Below are positions 24,665 to 34,203 of a stretch of DNA of 64,000 nt, piece after piece. Position numbers and translations under genes: made by a program. Source of the stretch: Flavobacterium okayamense. GTDB taxonomy: Bacteria > Bacteroidota > Bacteroidia > Flavobacteriales > Flavobacteriaceae. Below the pieces are notes generated by a model. It was not told where the DNA came from. It saw nothing but the letters and a program-made list of their open reading frames with translations, and did no database searches. The stretch spans positions 2,170,001 through 2,234,000 of the forward strand of contig NZ_AP024749.1 in NCBI RefSeq assembly GCF_019702945.1, in the 5' to 3' direction. The first letter of the stretch is position 1, and each line of letters starts with the position of its first letter.

Positions 24665-25819
24665 TTAAAATAATTGTAAACCGTTACGGAATTTTAACAT
24701 TTTATTTAAAGAAAAGTCAGCTTTTTTGCCAATTATAGGTTTTTTTCCAAATTCAGAGTCAAAATCAAAACCTTTCCCATCTATTACAGTATGTCCAAAA
24801 AAATCTTCTAAACCGTTTACTTCAGAAATTTCCGCAGTAAACTCAATTTTCGAATCATTTAATACTTCTCTGTATTGAGCAGCAAAATTAATTAATTTCT
24901 CACTATTATCATCAAATATTTTGATATTTTTATAAATAAAGTCTCTAAAATTGGATTTATTTTGAGGAATTTTCAAATATTCATCTAATTCATTATCAAC
25001 TACAACGTTTTCGTAAATTGAAGAAATTCCTACAAAAAGTGAAATAAAAACAAATTTTCTAACTTCTTCCCTATTGTAATCATTTTGAAAATGTCCAGCT
25101 TCAAATAAAACTGTCGGTATATTCAAAGTTGTTAAGTAATCGCCTATACAATTGTCGTTAAACGAATCATCAAATCTTCCTACTTGATTAGGAATGTATT
25201 GCTGTAATTTTGTATTTACACTGTTAATAACAGCAACAGCTTTCATTCTAACATTATTATATGTTCTTTCTTCGTTAAAAGCTGGAGACAAAAAAGACAT
25301 GGTAGCTGGCAAGCCAGTTGAATCAGTTCCAAAAATTGTTCTTTGATCGTGTAAATTAAAACAATAGTCAGGTTTAAAATCAAGATATGTATCCCTTAAT
25401 ATAAGACTCTCTGGCTGAGTTTGCTGTTTTGCATCTCGATTTAAGTCAATTTCATTAGCATTAAACCTAGTATACATAGCTGCGCCATCTGGATTTAAAA
25501 TTGGAATACATAACAAAGTATATTTTTCTTTAAAATCATTTGCCTTTTCTTTATTAAGATTTAAATAATTTAAGAAATCTATAAGTCCTTTAGTAGTTGT
25601 TGATTCATTTCCATGCATTTGAGACCACATAAATATCTTAATATCACCATTACCAAATCTCACACTCTTTATAGTTTTTCCTTGAACAGATTTTCCTAAT
25701 TCAGAAATTACAAAATTAGAATTAAGCGTATTTAAAAACTCAAAGACCATTTCATTTGTCACATATCTACCTTGTATAGGTTTGTAAATATATTGTGTAG
25801 CTTTATGCAATAAATCCAT
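24665..25819 (-). CDS. M14 family zinc carboxypeptidase-like protein
   Basis: 384 residues with no signal peptide, so probably cytoplasmic. M14 zinc ligands are visible in order: SQMHGNESTTTKG (His and Glu), then NLHDQRTIFG (His), with the substrate-binding NPDGAAMYTRFNANEIDLNRD between them. The later VLFEAGHFQND supplies the catalytic-type glutamate. Relatives include carboxypeptidases and amidases acting on peptides or peptidoglycan fragments. Its promoter appears embedded in a palindromic operator facing the XRE regulator gene, so that regulator probably controls it. Confidence 0.85.
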   Translation of the reverse strand: MDLLHKATQYIYKPIQGRYVTNEMVFEFLNTLNSNFVISELGKSVQGKTIKSVRFGNGDIKIFMWSQMHGNESTTTKGLIDFLNYLNLNKEKANDFKEKYTLLCIPILNPDGAAMYTRFNANEIDLNRDAKQQTQPESLILRDTYLDFKPDYCFNLHDQRTIFGTDSTGLPATMSFLSPAFNEERTYNNVRMKAVAVINSVNTKLQQYIPNQVGRFDDSFNDNCIGDYLTTLNIPTVLFEAGHFQNDYNREEVRKFVFISLFVGISSIYENVVVDNELDEYLKIPQNKSNFRDFIYKNIKIFDDNSEKLINFAAQYREVLNDSKIEFTAEISEVNGLEDFFGHTVIDGKGFDFDSEFGKKPIIGKKADFSLNKMLKFRNGLQLF

Positions 25820-25834
25820 ATATTATTAATTTGA

Positions 25835-26116
25835 TTACAAATGTAAACAACTTAATTTTTACATCTGTAAACACTTTAATTTATTAAATAAATTACAAGT
25901 GTAAACATCTTACATCTCTTGAGTATCTGTTAATATTTACATTGCTAAACAAATTTAAATATAAATTTTAAATTTATGTATTTCAGTATTTTAGCAAGTA
26001 TTAACTAAAGTGTCAATTTATTACATATTCTTTTATTTACAAATGTAAACTTGTTTATTTTTACTTATTTGATTACATTTGTAACATTATTTATTTTAAT
26101 AAAATTACAATGTTAA
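25835..26116. promoter_or_regulatory. Array of palindromic operators (TTACAnnTGTAA)
   Basis: Five perfect copies of TTACA-NN-TGTAA lie at 25835-25846, 25859-25870, 25893-25904, 26037-26048 and 26073-26084. Several are extended to TTTACA..TGTAAAC. Degenerate copies are at 25937-25948 and at 26105-26116, the latter spanning the ATG of the XRE gene. Copies with an AA or TT centre contain TACATTTG, an exact -7 element, on one strand. One faces the M14 gene and one faces the XRE gene. Confidence 0.85.
26051..26081 (+). promoter_or_regulatory. Promoter of the XRE regulator, embedded in an operator
   Basis: TTG at 26051-26053, a 20-nt spacer and TACATTTG at 26074-26081, inside the palindrome at 26073-26084. 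The ATG is 28 nt downstream. Confidence 0.65.
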
Positions 26117-26565
26117 ACACTGATGATTTTACATTAAAGCTTCAAACTATATTAGATTATTATGGTCTAACAGCTTCTGCTTTTGCTGATAAAATAGGTG
26201 TGCAACGTTCTAGTCTTTCTCACCTACTCTCTGGAAGAAATAAACCAAGTTTAGAATTTGTATTAAAAATTTCTGAGGTTTTTAAAGAAGTAGATTTATA
26301 TTGGTTACTTCAAGGAAAAGGAGAATTTCCTAAAAATGAAGATAATAATATTTATCCTGAAATAATTAATGAGAAAAATAAGAGTTTTGATTTATTTCAA
26401 GAGGAAAAACCTAAAGACTCAGAAAGCAGTTTTATAAAAGATACTCAATTACATACAGCAAGTACTGAAGAATCTAAAATATTAGAAAATACAAATGAAT
26501 CAATAGATAAAATTGTAATCTTTTACAGTAATGGAACTTTTAAATCATATAATCCAAAAAAATAA
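26110..26565 (+). CDS. XRE family helix-turn-helix regulator
   Basis: 151 residues. An N-terminal HTH_3 domain (residues about 8-65) contains LTASAFADKIGVQRSSLSHL and SGRNKPSLEFVLKISEVF. A low-complexity polar linker and a short C-terminal patch DKIVIFYSNGTFKSY follow, the latter probably for oligomerisation. No sensor domain is evident. It is divergent from the M14 peptidase, and the seven-copy palindrome array between them includes one on its own promoter and one on its start codon, so negative autoregulation is likely (inference). Confidence 0.88.
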   Translation: MLNTDDFTLKLQTILDYYGLTASAFADKIGVQRSSLSHLLSGRNKPSLEFVLKISEVFKEVDLYWLLQGKGEFPKNEDNNIYPEIINEKNKSFDLFQEEKPKDSESSFIKDTQLHTASTEESKILENTNESIDKIVIFYSNGTFKSYNPKK

Positions 26566-26586
26566 GGCGCTTATTAGCGCCTTATT
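26561..26586 (+). terminator. Hairpin after the XRE gene
   Basis: 11-bp stem AATAAGGCGCT / AGCGCCTTATT with a 4-nt loop overlapping the stop codon. The T tract is poor, so termination may be partial. Confidence 0.55.
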
Positions 26587-26623
26587 CACAAAAAAAATCA
26601 ACTAATTCAAAAAACAACTTGAG

Positions 26624-27625
26624 TTATTCTCTAATTAAATAAATACCAGCTACCCCTGGCTCATCTCTAGAAGCTTCTGGAGCTGTATCACCACTTCCTG
26701 TTGGAAAATTAAAAGTTAATACTTTTCCTCCTCCATTAGCTCTTTCAGCTACATAAATTTTGTTTGTTTGATAGTCGTAAGCAACGTCTACTGGATTTCC
26801 AAGTGTACTATTTGGTCCGTATATTCTTATTTGGTTACTCATAGCAATTGTTCCCATATTTGCAGTTGAACCAAATACACTTGAAAAATTATTTATAACA
26901 ATAACGCCTCCATCAGTTGCACTTGCTGCATCAGCAACATCTGTAAGGATCATAACATTATCCATTGTAGAATGTGTAATACCATGTGTTCTTGTTAATC
27001 CTTCTATAGTAACTCGTTTTGTAGGTGTAATTGTTCCACTTGAATTATTAAAAAAGTTACTGAAATAAACTAAATCACTTGTAAGATCAGCGATTGCATA
27101 TAAATCATTTCCTTCAACGTGTATTCCCCATAATTTAAAATCAACTGTGTAATCGTTAAGTAAGGTATACCCATTTGACATTTTTTGATATACAAATAAC
27201 TTATTTGTATTGGAATTTGAAGCTGCTTGATCTTGAGTAACTATGACTTTATCTCCCATTACTGCAATCTCTCTAGCATTAGTAAAGTCTAAATTTGAAC
27301 TAAAATTAGCCAACATCAAATTATCAGTGTTTGTACTTAATGAGTTTTCTAAATTTGAATACGTTTCCAGTCTATTATTAGTTCTCGAAGCAAGGATAAT
27401 TTCTTTAGTTGAATTGTTTAAATAAATCCCATCGCTATCTACGCCTGAAACAGTTAATGAAGAAAACATTTGATTTGTTGAAGACAAATCTTGATAGGTA
27501 ATTTTACCCGAAGTGTTGCTACTAGTAACTAGTTTAGCAATTGTTGTTTGAGATGAACTATTATCATCATCCGAACATGAAACAAGGAAAAGCGATGCTG
27601 CTCCTAATAAAATTAAATTTCTCAT
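26624..27625 (-). CDS. Surface lipoprotein, beta-propeller-like
   Basis: The lipoprotein signal ends LFLVSC, and the mature start C-S-D-D-D-N matches the acidic export signal that sends Bacteroidota lipoproteins to the cell surface. The remaining about 315 residues are strand-rich with repeated blade-like units (GIYLNNSTKEIILASR, GIHVEGNDLYAIADL, VDVAYDYQTNKIYVAER), resembling NHL or SMP-30 propellers. No catalytic residues are recognised. It is monocistronic. Function unknown, perhaps ligand binding. Confidence 0.75.
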   Translation of the reverse strand: MRNLILLGAASLFLVSCSDDDNSSSQTTIAKLVTSSNTSGKITYQDLSSTNQMFSSLTVSGVDSDGIYLNNSTKEIILASRTNNRLETYSNLENSLSTNTDNLMLANFSSNLDFTNAREIAVMGDKVIVTQDQAASNSNTNKLFVYQKMSNGYTLLNDYTVDFKLWGIHVEGNDLYAIADLTSDLVYFSNFFNNSSGTITPTKRVTIEGLTRTHGITHSTMDNVMILTDVADAASATDGGVIVINNFSSVFGSTANMGTIAMSNQIRIYGPNSTLGNPVDVAYDYQTNKIYVAERANGGGKVLTFNFPTGSGDTAPEASRDEPGVAGIYLIRE

Positions 27626-27700
27626 AAATTATTTTTTTAACATTAGTTAAAATCATTTACGAGATTTATTTTTTTTTGGATTTATTTTTTTAATTTTTTT

Positions 27701-28249
27701 TTAAAAAAAAGAATTTTCAGCATTTTTCCCTTTAATACCTCTAAACAATCTTTGAAGAAATTCAAAATCTTCTTCCTTGTTTGATGTAGGATAAAAAGGT
27801 TCAAATAATTTTACTTCTTTATGTTCGTAATCAAATGCAACTGGATAAATTGGCACGTTAGCTTTTAAGGCTATATAATAAAATCCTGTTTTCCATTCTT
27901 TTACTTTTTTACGTGTCCCTTCAGGGGCAATAGCTAAACGAAATTCTTCTTTCTCTTCAAAAATTGCGGCAATTGCATCTACTTTATTTTCGTGTTTACT
28001 TCTGTCTAATGGAGCGCCACCAACCCATTTAAAATAATAACCAAATGGAAATGTAAAAAGTTCTTTTTTTCCAACAAAATTCATTTGTAAACCTAATATT
28101 CCTCTTGTAAAAAGGCCAACAAAAAAATCATACCAACTTGTGTGTGGTACAACTATAATGACACACTTCTTTATATCTGCAGACATTTCGCCTGTAATTT
28201 TCCAACCTAAGAGTTTAAAAAAGATTAGTTTGTATAGAAACTTTTTCAT
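27701..28249 (-). CDS. Lysophospholipid/1-acylglycerol-3-phosphate acyltransferase family protein
   Basis: 182 residues. The PlsC-type catalytic motif HTSWYD (HX4D) is near residue 36, the phosphate-binding APEGTRKK near 109, and an intermediate GGAPLDRSK. It has a short hydrophobic N terminus and is smaller than canonical PlsC (about 240), resembling the compact acyltransferases common in Bacteroidota. It probably acylates a membrane lipid intermediate at the inner membrane. It is divergent from a spermidine-synthase-like gene. Confidence 0.87.
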   Translation of the reverse strand: MKKFLYKLIFFKLLGWKITGEMSADIKKCVIIVVPHTSWYDFFVGLFTRGILGLQMNFVGKKELFTFPFGYYFKWVGGAPLDRSKHENKVDAIAAIFEEKEEFRLAIAPEGTRKKVKEWKTGFYYIALKANVPIYPVAFDYEHKEVKLFEPFYPTSNKEEDFEFLQRLFRGIKGKNAENSFF

Positions 28250-28304
28250 CTACTAAAATTTCCTCAAAAATAGCATTATATTTACGAATACAAAGTTTTG
28301 ATGA

Positions 28305-28967
28305 ATGTTTAAGAAGTATTTAAGCTATATTTTACCCATAAAAATCTACCAAAAGAAATCTAACGTTAGTAAAAATCTGGAAGTTACCTGGAATAATGGT
28401 CAATTGGTTTTAGATTCTGAAAACACCAACTATTCTTTTGGGAGTTTACAGCGAATTTTACGTAAAGGATTGAAATATATAGGGTTTAAAAGAATTCAAA
28501 ATTTTGATTCGGTTTTAGTTCTAGGTGTAGCTGGTGGAAGTGTAATTAAAACTTTGGTAGAAGAAGTAAAATTTACTGGAAAAATTACTGGTGTTGAAAT
28601 CGATGAAGAAGTTGTAAAAATTGCCAAATCTTACTTCAAATTAAATGAAATTCCGAATTTGGAATTGGTAATTGATGATGCTTTTGAATTTGTTTTAAAA
28701 ACCAAAGAAAAGTACGATTTAATTATCATCGATATTTTTCAAGATACGACTATGCCTAACTTTTTATTTGAAGATTTCTTTATAAAAAGAATTAACTTTT
28801 TACTTAAAGTGAATGGTTTTATCTTATTTAATACTATGGTTTTAGGTTTTCAAGACAGAAGACGAAACGCCATTTATAAAAGTAAGTTTGATCAAAATTA
28901 TTCGGTTAGAATGTACCCTAAAATTGAAGTTCATAACGAACTTTTTACCATTAAGAAATTAGCTTAG
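28305..28967 (+). CDS. Spermidine synthase-like methyltransferase-fold protein
   Basis: 220 residues with a Rossmann SAM-type domain: VLVLGVAGGSVIKTLVEE (motif I), ITGVEIDEEVVKIAKSYF (acidic loop), LVIDDAFEFV and DLIIIDIFQDTTMPN. The pattern follows polyamine aminopropyltransferases, but the N-terminal substrate-binding strand domain is reduced, so it may be a methyltransferase-like relative rather than a true SpeE. Its 3' end overlaps the convergent membrane gene by 17 nt. Confidence 0.78.
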   Translation: MFKKYLSYILPIKIYQKKSNVSKNLEVTWNNGQLVLDSENTNYSFGSLQRILRKGLKYIGFKRIQNFDSVLVLGVAGGSVIKTLVEEVKFTGKITGVEIDEEVVKIAKSYFKLNEIPNLELVIDDAFEFVLKTKEKYDLIIIDIFQDTTMPNFLFEDFFIKRINFLLKVNGFILFNTMVLGFQDRRRNAIYKSKFDQNYSVRMYPKIEVHNELFTIKKLA

Positions 28968-29415
28968 TCTCTTTAGAGTAATATAAAATTAATAACGCAG
29001 CAATTAAATATTTTATAATTCCAATTATATTTTCAAATTGAAATTTTATAAATAAATTATCAACCGTATCATAATATTTTGAAAAACTCAAACCTAAATT
29101 TTCAATCATATATTCATAAAAAAAGTATGAATAAAGGAATTGTAATATTTGGATTATGAAATAAGAAATAATTAGAACAAAAAATGTCTTTTTACTCGAA
29201 AGTTTATTTAAATTTTTAATAGAGTAATATAAAAGTATTAAAAAAATAATTAAATAAAAAAAATTTGAAATCACAATATTTAAAGCTGCATCAATATTAA
29301 ATATCATCATTAAATCTTTAACAATCATATACAAAGTATAACAAATACTTGCTGTTGTTAACCATGTAAATATAGCCGTCCCAAAAAATAAAATCCTTGA
29401 TTTTTGTGTTTCCAT
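28951..29415 (-). CDS. Hypothetical four-helix membrane protein
   Basis: 154 residues, rich in Phe, Ile and Tyr, with four hydrophobic helices at about 8-32, 43-65, 76-98 and 129-146. No motif recognised. It directly follows the next upstream gene on the same strand (stop and start adjacent), so it belongs to the kdsB-containing minus-strand operon. Possible membrane partner of its neighbour. Confidence 0.6.
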   Translation of the reverse strand: METQKSRILFFGTAIFTWLTTASICYTLYMIVKDLMMIFNIDAALNIVISNFFYLIIFLILLYYSIKNLNKLSSKKTFFVLIISYFIIQILQFLYSYFFYEYMIENLGLSFSKYYDTVDNLFIKFQFENIIGIIKYLIAALLILYYSKETKLIS

Positions 29416-30033
29416 TTAGACAAGATTCTTCTTTAAGTCTGAAATTTCTCTGTTTTCTTCATCAATAATTAACTCGTAATCTTTAATGATTTCTTTATTG
29501 GTTACAATTACTTTAGAAATCACTTCATCGCTTTCTTTTAACTTTTTTGTCAATTTTGAAATATACCAAAGAAAACCAGCCAAACATAATAAAATGAAAG
29601 CTATAATTCTGATACTAAAATGTGCATTTTTTACAGCTATTTCGGTAATTGCATCGTCAATATTTCGTTCTAAAGTTTTAATATTATAGTTTGAATTTCC
29701 TTGAGCTTCTTTAAAACTTATTTCTAAAGCTTTACTCGTTTCATTTTGGTATTGCGTTTTAAAATCTTCTACAAAATCACTTTTGTATTTACTTGAATTT
29801 AAGAACAATAAATCGGGATAAACTAAACCTATAATTCCTGTTAGTAGTAAAATTACCGTTACAAACAACAAAAAGAATCGCTTAATATTATAGAAAGCAG
29901 TTTGCATTGTTCTGGCCAACTTCGATTTTGAAATTTCACTTTCTAAATCAACTAAAGATTGTTTTTTAGTTTGTAAAACTGCTACTCTATCTTCTTTATA
30001 GCCAATTAGGTTTTTTAATTCTTCTTGTGTCAT
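29416..30033 (-). CDS. Hypothetical protein with two transmembrane helices and coiled coils
   Basis: 205 residues. An N-terminal charged coiled-coil segment (about 4-45), a membrane helix at about 53-73, a polar region of about 65 residues, a second helix at about 142-160 and a C-terminal coiled coil. Both ends should face the cytoplasm with the middle domain in the periplasm. No family recognised. It lies 4 nt after kdsB. Confidence 0.6.
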   Translation of the reverse strand: MTQEELKNLIGYKEDRVAVLQTKKQSLVDLESEISKSKLARTMQTAFYNIKRFFLLFVTVILLLTGIIGLVYPDLLFLNSSKYKSDFVEDFKTQYQNETSKALEISFKEAQGNSNYNIKTLERNIDDAITEIAVKNAHFSIRIIAFILLCLAGFLWYISKLTKKLKESDEVISKVIVTNKEIIKDYELIIDEENREISDLKKNLV

Positions 30034-30037
30034 AATT

Positions 30038-30769
30038 TTAGTTTTTGAGTAATTCTCTAGCTTTTTCTAAATCTTCAGGTGTATCAATTCCTATGCTTCC
30101 GTGTGAAGTTTCAATCATTCGAATTCGTTTTCCGTATTCTAAATAACGAAGTTGTTCTAATTTTTCAGAAGCTTCTAAAGACAACATTGGTAAACGATAG
30201 AAATCCATCAGTGCTTCTTTCCTAAACGCATAAATACCAATGTGTTTCATATAGCGAACACCAACATTTTCTTCTCTTGGAAACGGAATTACAGAACGCG
30301 AAAAGTATAAAGCAAACCCTTGTTGGTCGACAATTACCTTAACATTATTAGGGTTTGAAATTTCGTCTTTTTCAGTTATTTGAAACATTAACGAAGCTAA
30401 ATCGACTTTCTTTTCATTATCATTTTTAAAAACTTGAACCAATTGACTTAGAGCTTCTTTATTAATAAAAGGTTCGTCGCCTTGAACATTAACCACAACA
30501 TCAACATTCATATTTTCAACTGCTTCCGCTATTCTATCGCTTCCACTTTCATGCTCTTTTATGCTCATGATTGCTTTTCCACCATTCGATTCAATTTCGT
30601 TAAAAATCAAATTCGAATCGGTAACCACAAAAACATCATCAAATAGTTTGGTTGCCAAAGCAGCTTCGTAAGTTCTCACAATAACTGACTTTCCACCTAA
30701 ATCTTGTAATAATTTAGCAGGAAAACGTGTTGATGCATAACGAGCGGGAATTACAGCGATAATGTTCAT
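30038..30769 (-). CDS. kdsB: 3-deoxy-manno-octulosonate cytidylyltransferase
   Basis: Makes CMP-Kdo from CTP and Kdo for the LPS inner core. Motifs are [18 protein letters not shown] for nucleotide binding, [12 protein letters not shown] and the metal-binding region near [14 protein letters not shown]. Length 243 is typical. It overlaps the DUF4126 gene by 4 nt and is followed by two uncharacterised membrane genes. Confidence 0.95.
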   Translation of the reverse strand: MNIIAVIPARYASTRFPAKLLQDLGGKSVIVRTYEAALATKLFDDVFVVTDSNLIFNEIESNGGKAIMSIKEHESGSDRIAEAVENMNVDVVVNVQGDEPFINKEALSQLVQVFKNDNEKKVDLASLMFQITEKDEISNPNNVKVIVDQQGFALYFSRSVIPFPREENVGVRYMKHIGIYAFRKEALMDFYRLPMLSLEASEKLEQLRYLEYGKRIRMIETSHGSIGIDTPEDLEKARELLKN

Positions 30770-31323
30770 CGTCCAAAAACTTTTTTAAATAATTTTATTC
30801 CTACAAAGAAAATAAACAAAACAATTAAAAATGCGGCAACTGGTAAAAATATTGATGTTACTGAAACAAAAGATGCTGTTGCAGTTTCTGTTGTTGAAAC
30901 TATTGGATTGGCTAAGCCTCCAGTTGTAGCAGTTGAAGCTAATCGCGTTTTAGCAGTTGCAGTATTTAATGCTGCGGCAGTTCCACCTCCAGCAATTATG
31001 GCCAATCCCCAAGTTAACATAGGATCTAAATCGACCAAAGTTGATGCCATTACGATTGTACCTGCAATACTTGCTAACGGAATAGCAATTGAATCGAGTA
31101 AATTATCGACAAATGGAATATAATATGCAAATATTTCAACAACTGTTGCAATGCCTAAACAAATCATAGCAGCTTGACTACCTATCCAAGTAAACGATTC
31201 TCCAACAGGAACATATCCGTAGTGTGTAGCTAAACTCAGTACAAAAAGCGGAACAAAAACACGAAAACCAGCCGAAGCCGCTAATCCTATTCCAAGACAA
31301 ATGCTAATAATGGTTTCTATCAT
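30766..31323 (-). CDS. DUF4126 family membrane protein
   Basis: 185 residues, Gly/Ala-rich, with about five hydrophobic segments. The typical DUF4126 features are the start [19 protein letters not shown], then [19 protein letters not shown] and [16 protein letters not shown]. Inner membrane; function unknown. Its stop overlaps the kdsB start by 4 nt, indicating coupled translation. Confidence 0.83.
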   Translation of the reverse strand: MIETIISICLGIGLAASAGFRVFVPLFVLSLATHYGYVPVGESFTWIGSQAAMICLGIATVVEIFAYYIPFVDNLLDSIAIPLASIAGTIVMASTLVDLDPMLTWGLAIIAGGGTAAALNTATAKTRLASTATTGGLANPIVSTTETATASFVSVTSIFLPVAAFLIVLFIFFVGIKLFKKVFGR

Positions 31324-31333
31324 TTCGTAAAAT

Positions 31334-31843
31334 TTAAACAGTTTTATTTTTTAGCTTTTGAATACTTAATTTTTGGAAAAAATTATATTTATGTTTTGCA
31401 TTTAGCCTTATAATAATATCTTCAGCTTTTTTTTGAATAGTTAAGCTTTTATCATTTAGTGCTTTTGACAATACTTCTTTTGTAATTTTTCTTGGAGGCT
31501 CATTAAGTAAAACAGTTAATATACGGAATCTATTTTTATAATCTTTATTATTAATAAGTTTATAGAATAATTGCTCAACTTCTTTAAATTTAAAAGAATA
31601 ATGTGAAACATATTTTCCAGCTTGATAAAAAAAGACCTCTTCCCAAGAGTTTTTTATACCATTTTCTAATATTTTTAAATCCTCTTCAGTTATCCTATTT
31701 TCTTTTTCAATTTTTTCAACACAATTTAAAATAATTAAAATTTCTTCTTTATGTTTTAAATAAATGTGCTTTAAGTCACTATTTATATAATGCTTTTCTA
31801 TTTTTTCAATCTCACTTTTCGCACTAAAAAAAATATAATTCAT
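31334..31843 (-). CDS. Hypothetical helical protein
   Basis: 169 residues, entirely helix-rich and basic, with no signal peptide. The C-terminal half (FKEVEQLFYKLINNKDYKN, RFRILTVLLNEPPRKITKEV, LSKALNDKSLTIQKKAEDII) resembles HEAT-like repeat helices, which usually mediate protein interactions. No family recognised. It lies 58 nt after the helicase gene on the same strand. Confidence 0.6.
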   Translation of the reverse strand: MNYIFFSAKSEIEKIEKHYINSDLKHIYLKHKEEILIILNCVEKIEKENRITEEDLKILENGIKNSWEEVFFYQAGKYVSHYSFKFKEVEQLFYKLINNKDYKNRFRILTVLLNEPPRKITKEVLSKALNDKSLTIQKKAEDIIIRLNAKHKYNFFQKLSIQKLKNKTV

Positions 31844-31901
31844 AACTTTTTTTATAATCCAAATCTTTTAATTTTAAACAATTTCAATTAAATGTAAAAT
31901 A

Positions 31902-33329
31902 TTATTCATTCAAAAAGAAATCATCCTTAAATCCAATTAAATACAACTTTTCCTTTGCACGCGTTACGGCTGTGTACAACCAACGAATATAATCAATATC
32001 TATACCATTTGGTAAATAGGGTTGTTCAATAAAAACGGTATGCCACTGCCCTCCTTGCGATTTGTGACACGTCATCGCATAAGAAAATTTCACCTGTAAA
32101 GCGTTAAAATGCGGACTATTCTTAACTTTTAAAAATTTGCGGTATTGGTGTTTTTCGTCTTCAAAATCTTTCATGACTTCGTTATATAACTGATTCGATT
32201 CGTCATACGTTAACGAGGGTGATTCGCTTGTAAGTGTATCTAACAATAAAACCGTTTCAAAAGAAGGTTGGTTAGGGTAATCGACCATTTTTACGGTTAC
32301 TGTAGCAAATTTGAATCCGTATAATTCTAAAATGTTTTTAATGCGCTGTACTTCAATAATATCGCCATTTGCTATAAAACCAGCTTCAGAGTTTTCTTTT
32401 AGCCAGAAATAATTATTCTTAACAACCATTAATAAATCTCCAACTGATAATTCACTTTCTCGATCTAAAATTTTAGTACGAATTTGTTGGTTATATTGAT
32501 TGGCTCTTTTATTCGAACGAACAATAAAAGTAGTTTCTTCAGGACCATATTGTCGGAACGAATCATGAATCGCATCAAGAATATCATAACTATCTTGCAG
32601 TCGAACAATATCTTTAAACGGATTTAACTTGAATTGAAATTCCGTTATAAAATTAGACTTTAAAACTTCTCTTAATTCGGTTGCATTAAATAAAATCCCA
32701 GACTCTTCAGCTTGTCGCATAACTTCATCTAATTCAATATGCTGAACATCTTTATTGAAGTGTAATCCCATTGAATTAATATCTAAAGCAGGACTTTCAT
32801 CCATTCCAACTGGTGGTAACTGTGCTGTATCTCCAATAAATATAAGCTTACAATTTTGACCAGAATCTACATAATACATTAAATCATCTAATAAAGACCC
32901 ATATTGATACATTTTAGCATCTTGACTAGAATCGGAAATCATTGAAGACTCATCAACGATGAAGATTGTATTTTTAAATTTGTTTTGTTGTAAAGTAAAA
33001 GACACACCACCCGATTTATTTTTTTTTGGAAAATAAATTCTCTTGTGTACCGTAAATGCAGGTTTACTTGAATAATTACTAATTACTTTCGCAGCTCTTC
33101 CCGTTGGTGCTAACAATATATATTTTTTATTTACGTTTTGTAAATAATTGACCAATGTTGAGATTATTGTTGTTTTACCAGTTCCGGCATAACCTTTGAG
33201 TATAAAAATTTCTGAAGTATTGTTATTTGTAACAAATTCTGAAATTTTTTGAAAGAATATATCTTGTTTTAAGGTTGGTTCAAATGGAAAATTTTGACGT
33301 AAAGTTTTGTAAAACAGCGCTGAACTCAT
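31902..33329 (-). CDS. RecD-like ATP-dependent DNA helicase (SF1B)
   Basis: 475 residues. Walker A GYAGTGKTTIIS near residue 45, Walker B IFIVDESSMISD, motif III IFIGDTAQLPPVG, a Q-type motif FIVRSNKRANQ and the UvrD_C_2 end YAMTCHKSQGGQW with YTAVTRAKEKLYLIG. It is a stand-alone RecD/Pif1/Dda-like helicase, not part of a RecBCD operon here. It probably acts in replication-fork or repair processing. Confidence 0.9.
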   Translation of the reverse strand: MSSALFYKTLRQNFPFEPTLKQDIFFQKISEFVTNNNTSEIFILKGYAGTGKTTIISTLVNYLQNVNKKYILLAPTGRAAKVISNYSSKPAFTVHKRIYFPKKNKSGGVSFTLQQNKFKNTIFIVDESSMISDSSQDAKMYQYGSLLDDLMYYVDSGQNCKLIFIGDTAQLPPVGMDESPALDINSMGLHFNKDVQHIELDEVMRQAEESGILFNATELREVLKSNFITEFQFKLNPFKDIVRLQDSYDILDAIHDSFRQYGPEETTFIVRSNKRANQYNQQIRTKILDRESELSVGDLLMVVKNNYFWLKENSEAGFIANGDIIEVQRIKNILELYGFKFATVTVKMVDYPNQPSFETVLLLDTLTSESPSLTYDESNQLYNEVMKDFEDEKHQYRKFLKVKNSPHFNALQVKFSYAMTCHKSQGGQWHTVFIEQPYLPNGIDIDYIRWLYTAVTRAKEKLYLIGFKDDFFLNE

Positions 33330-33390
33330 TTATAAAAATATTGGCTTATAGATTTTTTCAAAGATACTGATGATTTTTATAAGAATTTCT

Positions 33391-33419
33391 TTTAAGAAGA
33401 AAAAAAAATTGTAGATTTG
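33391..33419 (+). promoter_or_regulatory. Promoter of the membrane protein-DUF3822-rsmD operon
   Basis: TTTA at 33391-33394, a 17-nt spacer and TAGATTTG (exact TAnnTTTG) at 33412-33419, 28 nt before the ATG. Confidence 0.6.
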
Positions 33420-33447
33420 CGTACCTAATCATTAAAAATTAAAATAA

Positions 33448-34203
33448 ATGATACTTGTTATTGTAGCAGTTATTCTTATTGCACTTGCAACTTTTGGGAT
33501 TGTTAAGTTAATTGATAAATTTTTACCAGATTCAGCGAGACCTATTGTCTCTATTGTTTTATGGTTAGTAAGTATTGGAATTGCTTATATGATCTATGCT
33601 TCTGTAATGAAGCCAATCGAATTCAAACAAGAAAAAGAAAGACGTTACGAGGTTGCTGTTAGCAAAATGTTAGACATTAAAAAAGCTCAAATGGGCTATA
33701 AAACTGTTCACAAAGATTTTGCAGATTCATTTGATAAATTAGTTCAGTTTATAGAAAATGAAAAATTCGCAATTATTTCAAGAAAAGATACTGCTGTTAT
33801 TGATGCCTCAAAAAACATCGCTTTTGGTATTGCTGCAGATTCTAAAGAAGGTTTCTACAAAGACATCGTAATTATTGATACTTTAGGGTATGTTACTGTT
33901 AAAGATTCTCTATTTAGAAATTCTGACAGATACAAAAGATTAAATGTAGTTAAAGTTGGTAATACTGAAATTCCTGTAACTTTAGAGGCGAGTTCAATTG
34001 TTCGTAACGATACAAAAGTTCCTGTATTTAAAGCAGAAATTGACAAGAATGCTTTATTAGCTGATTTAGATCAAGAATTAGTAGAACAAGAAAATAAAGT
34101 TGAATCAATCGATGAAATTAACGGCGACAAAATTACTTTAGGTTCATTAGAAGAAGCTGTAGTAACTGGTAACTGGCCAAAAAAATATGGTAGTAACGAA
34201 TAA
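33448..34203 (+). CDS. Conserved hypothetical membrane-anchored protein
   Basis: 251 residues. Two N-terminal hydrophobic helices (about 1-23 and 32-54) precede a long soluble region. It includes YEVAVSKMLDIKKAQMGYKT and DSFDKLVQFIENEKFAIIS, a pattern seen in Bacteroidota proteins of unknown role, and then strand-rich sequence. It overlaps the DUF3822 gene by 17 nt and is probably the first gene of an operon ending in rsmD. Confidence 0.7.
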   Translation: MILVIVAVILIALATFGIVKLIDKFLPDSARPIVSIVLWLVSIGIAYMIYASVMKPIEFKQEKERRYEVAVSKMLDIKKAQMGYKTVHKDFADSFDKLVQFIENEKFAIISRKDTAVIDASKNIAFGIAADSKEGFYKDIVIIDTLGYVTVKDSLFRNSDRYKRLNVVKVGNTEIPVTLEASSIVRNDTKVPVFKAEIDKNALLADLDQELVEQENKVESIDEINGDKITLGSLEEAVVTGNWPKKYGSNE

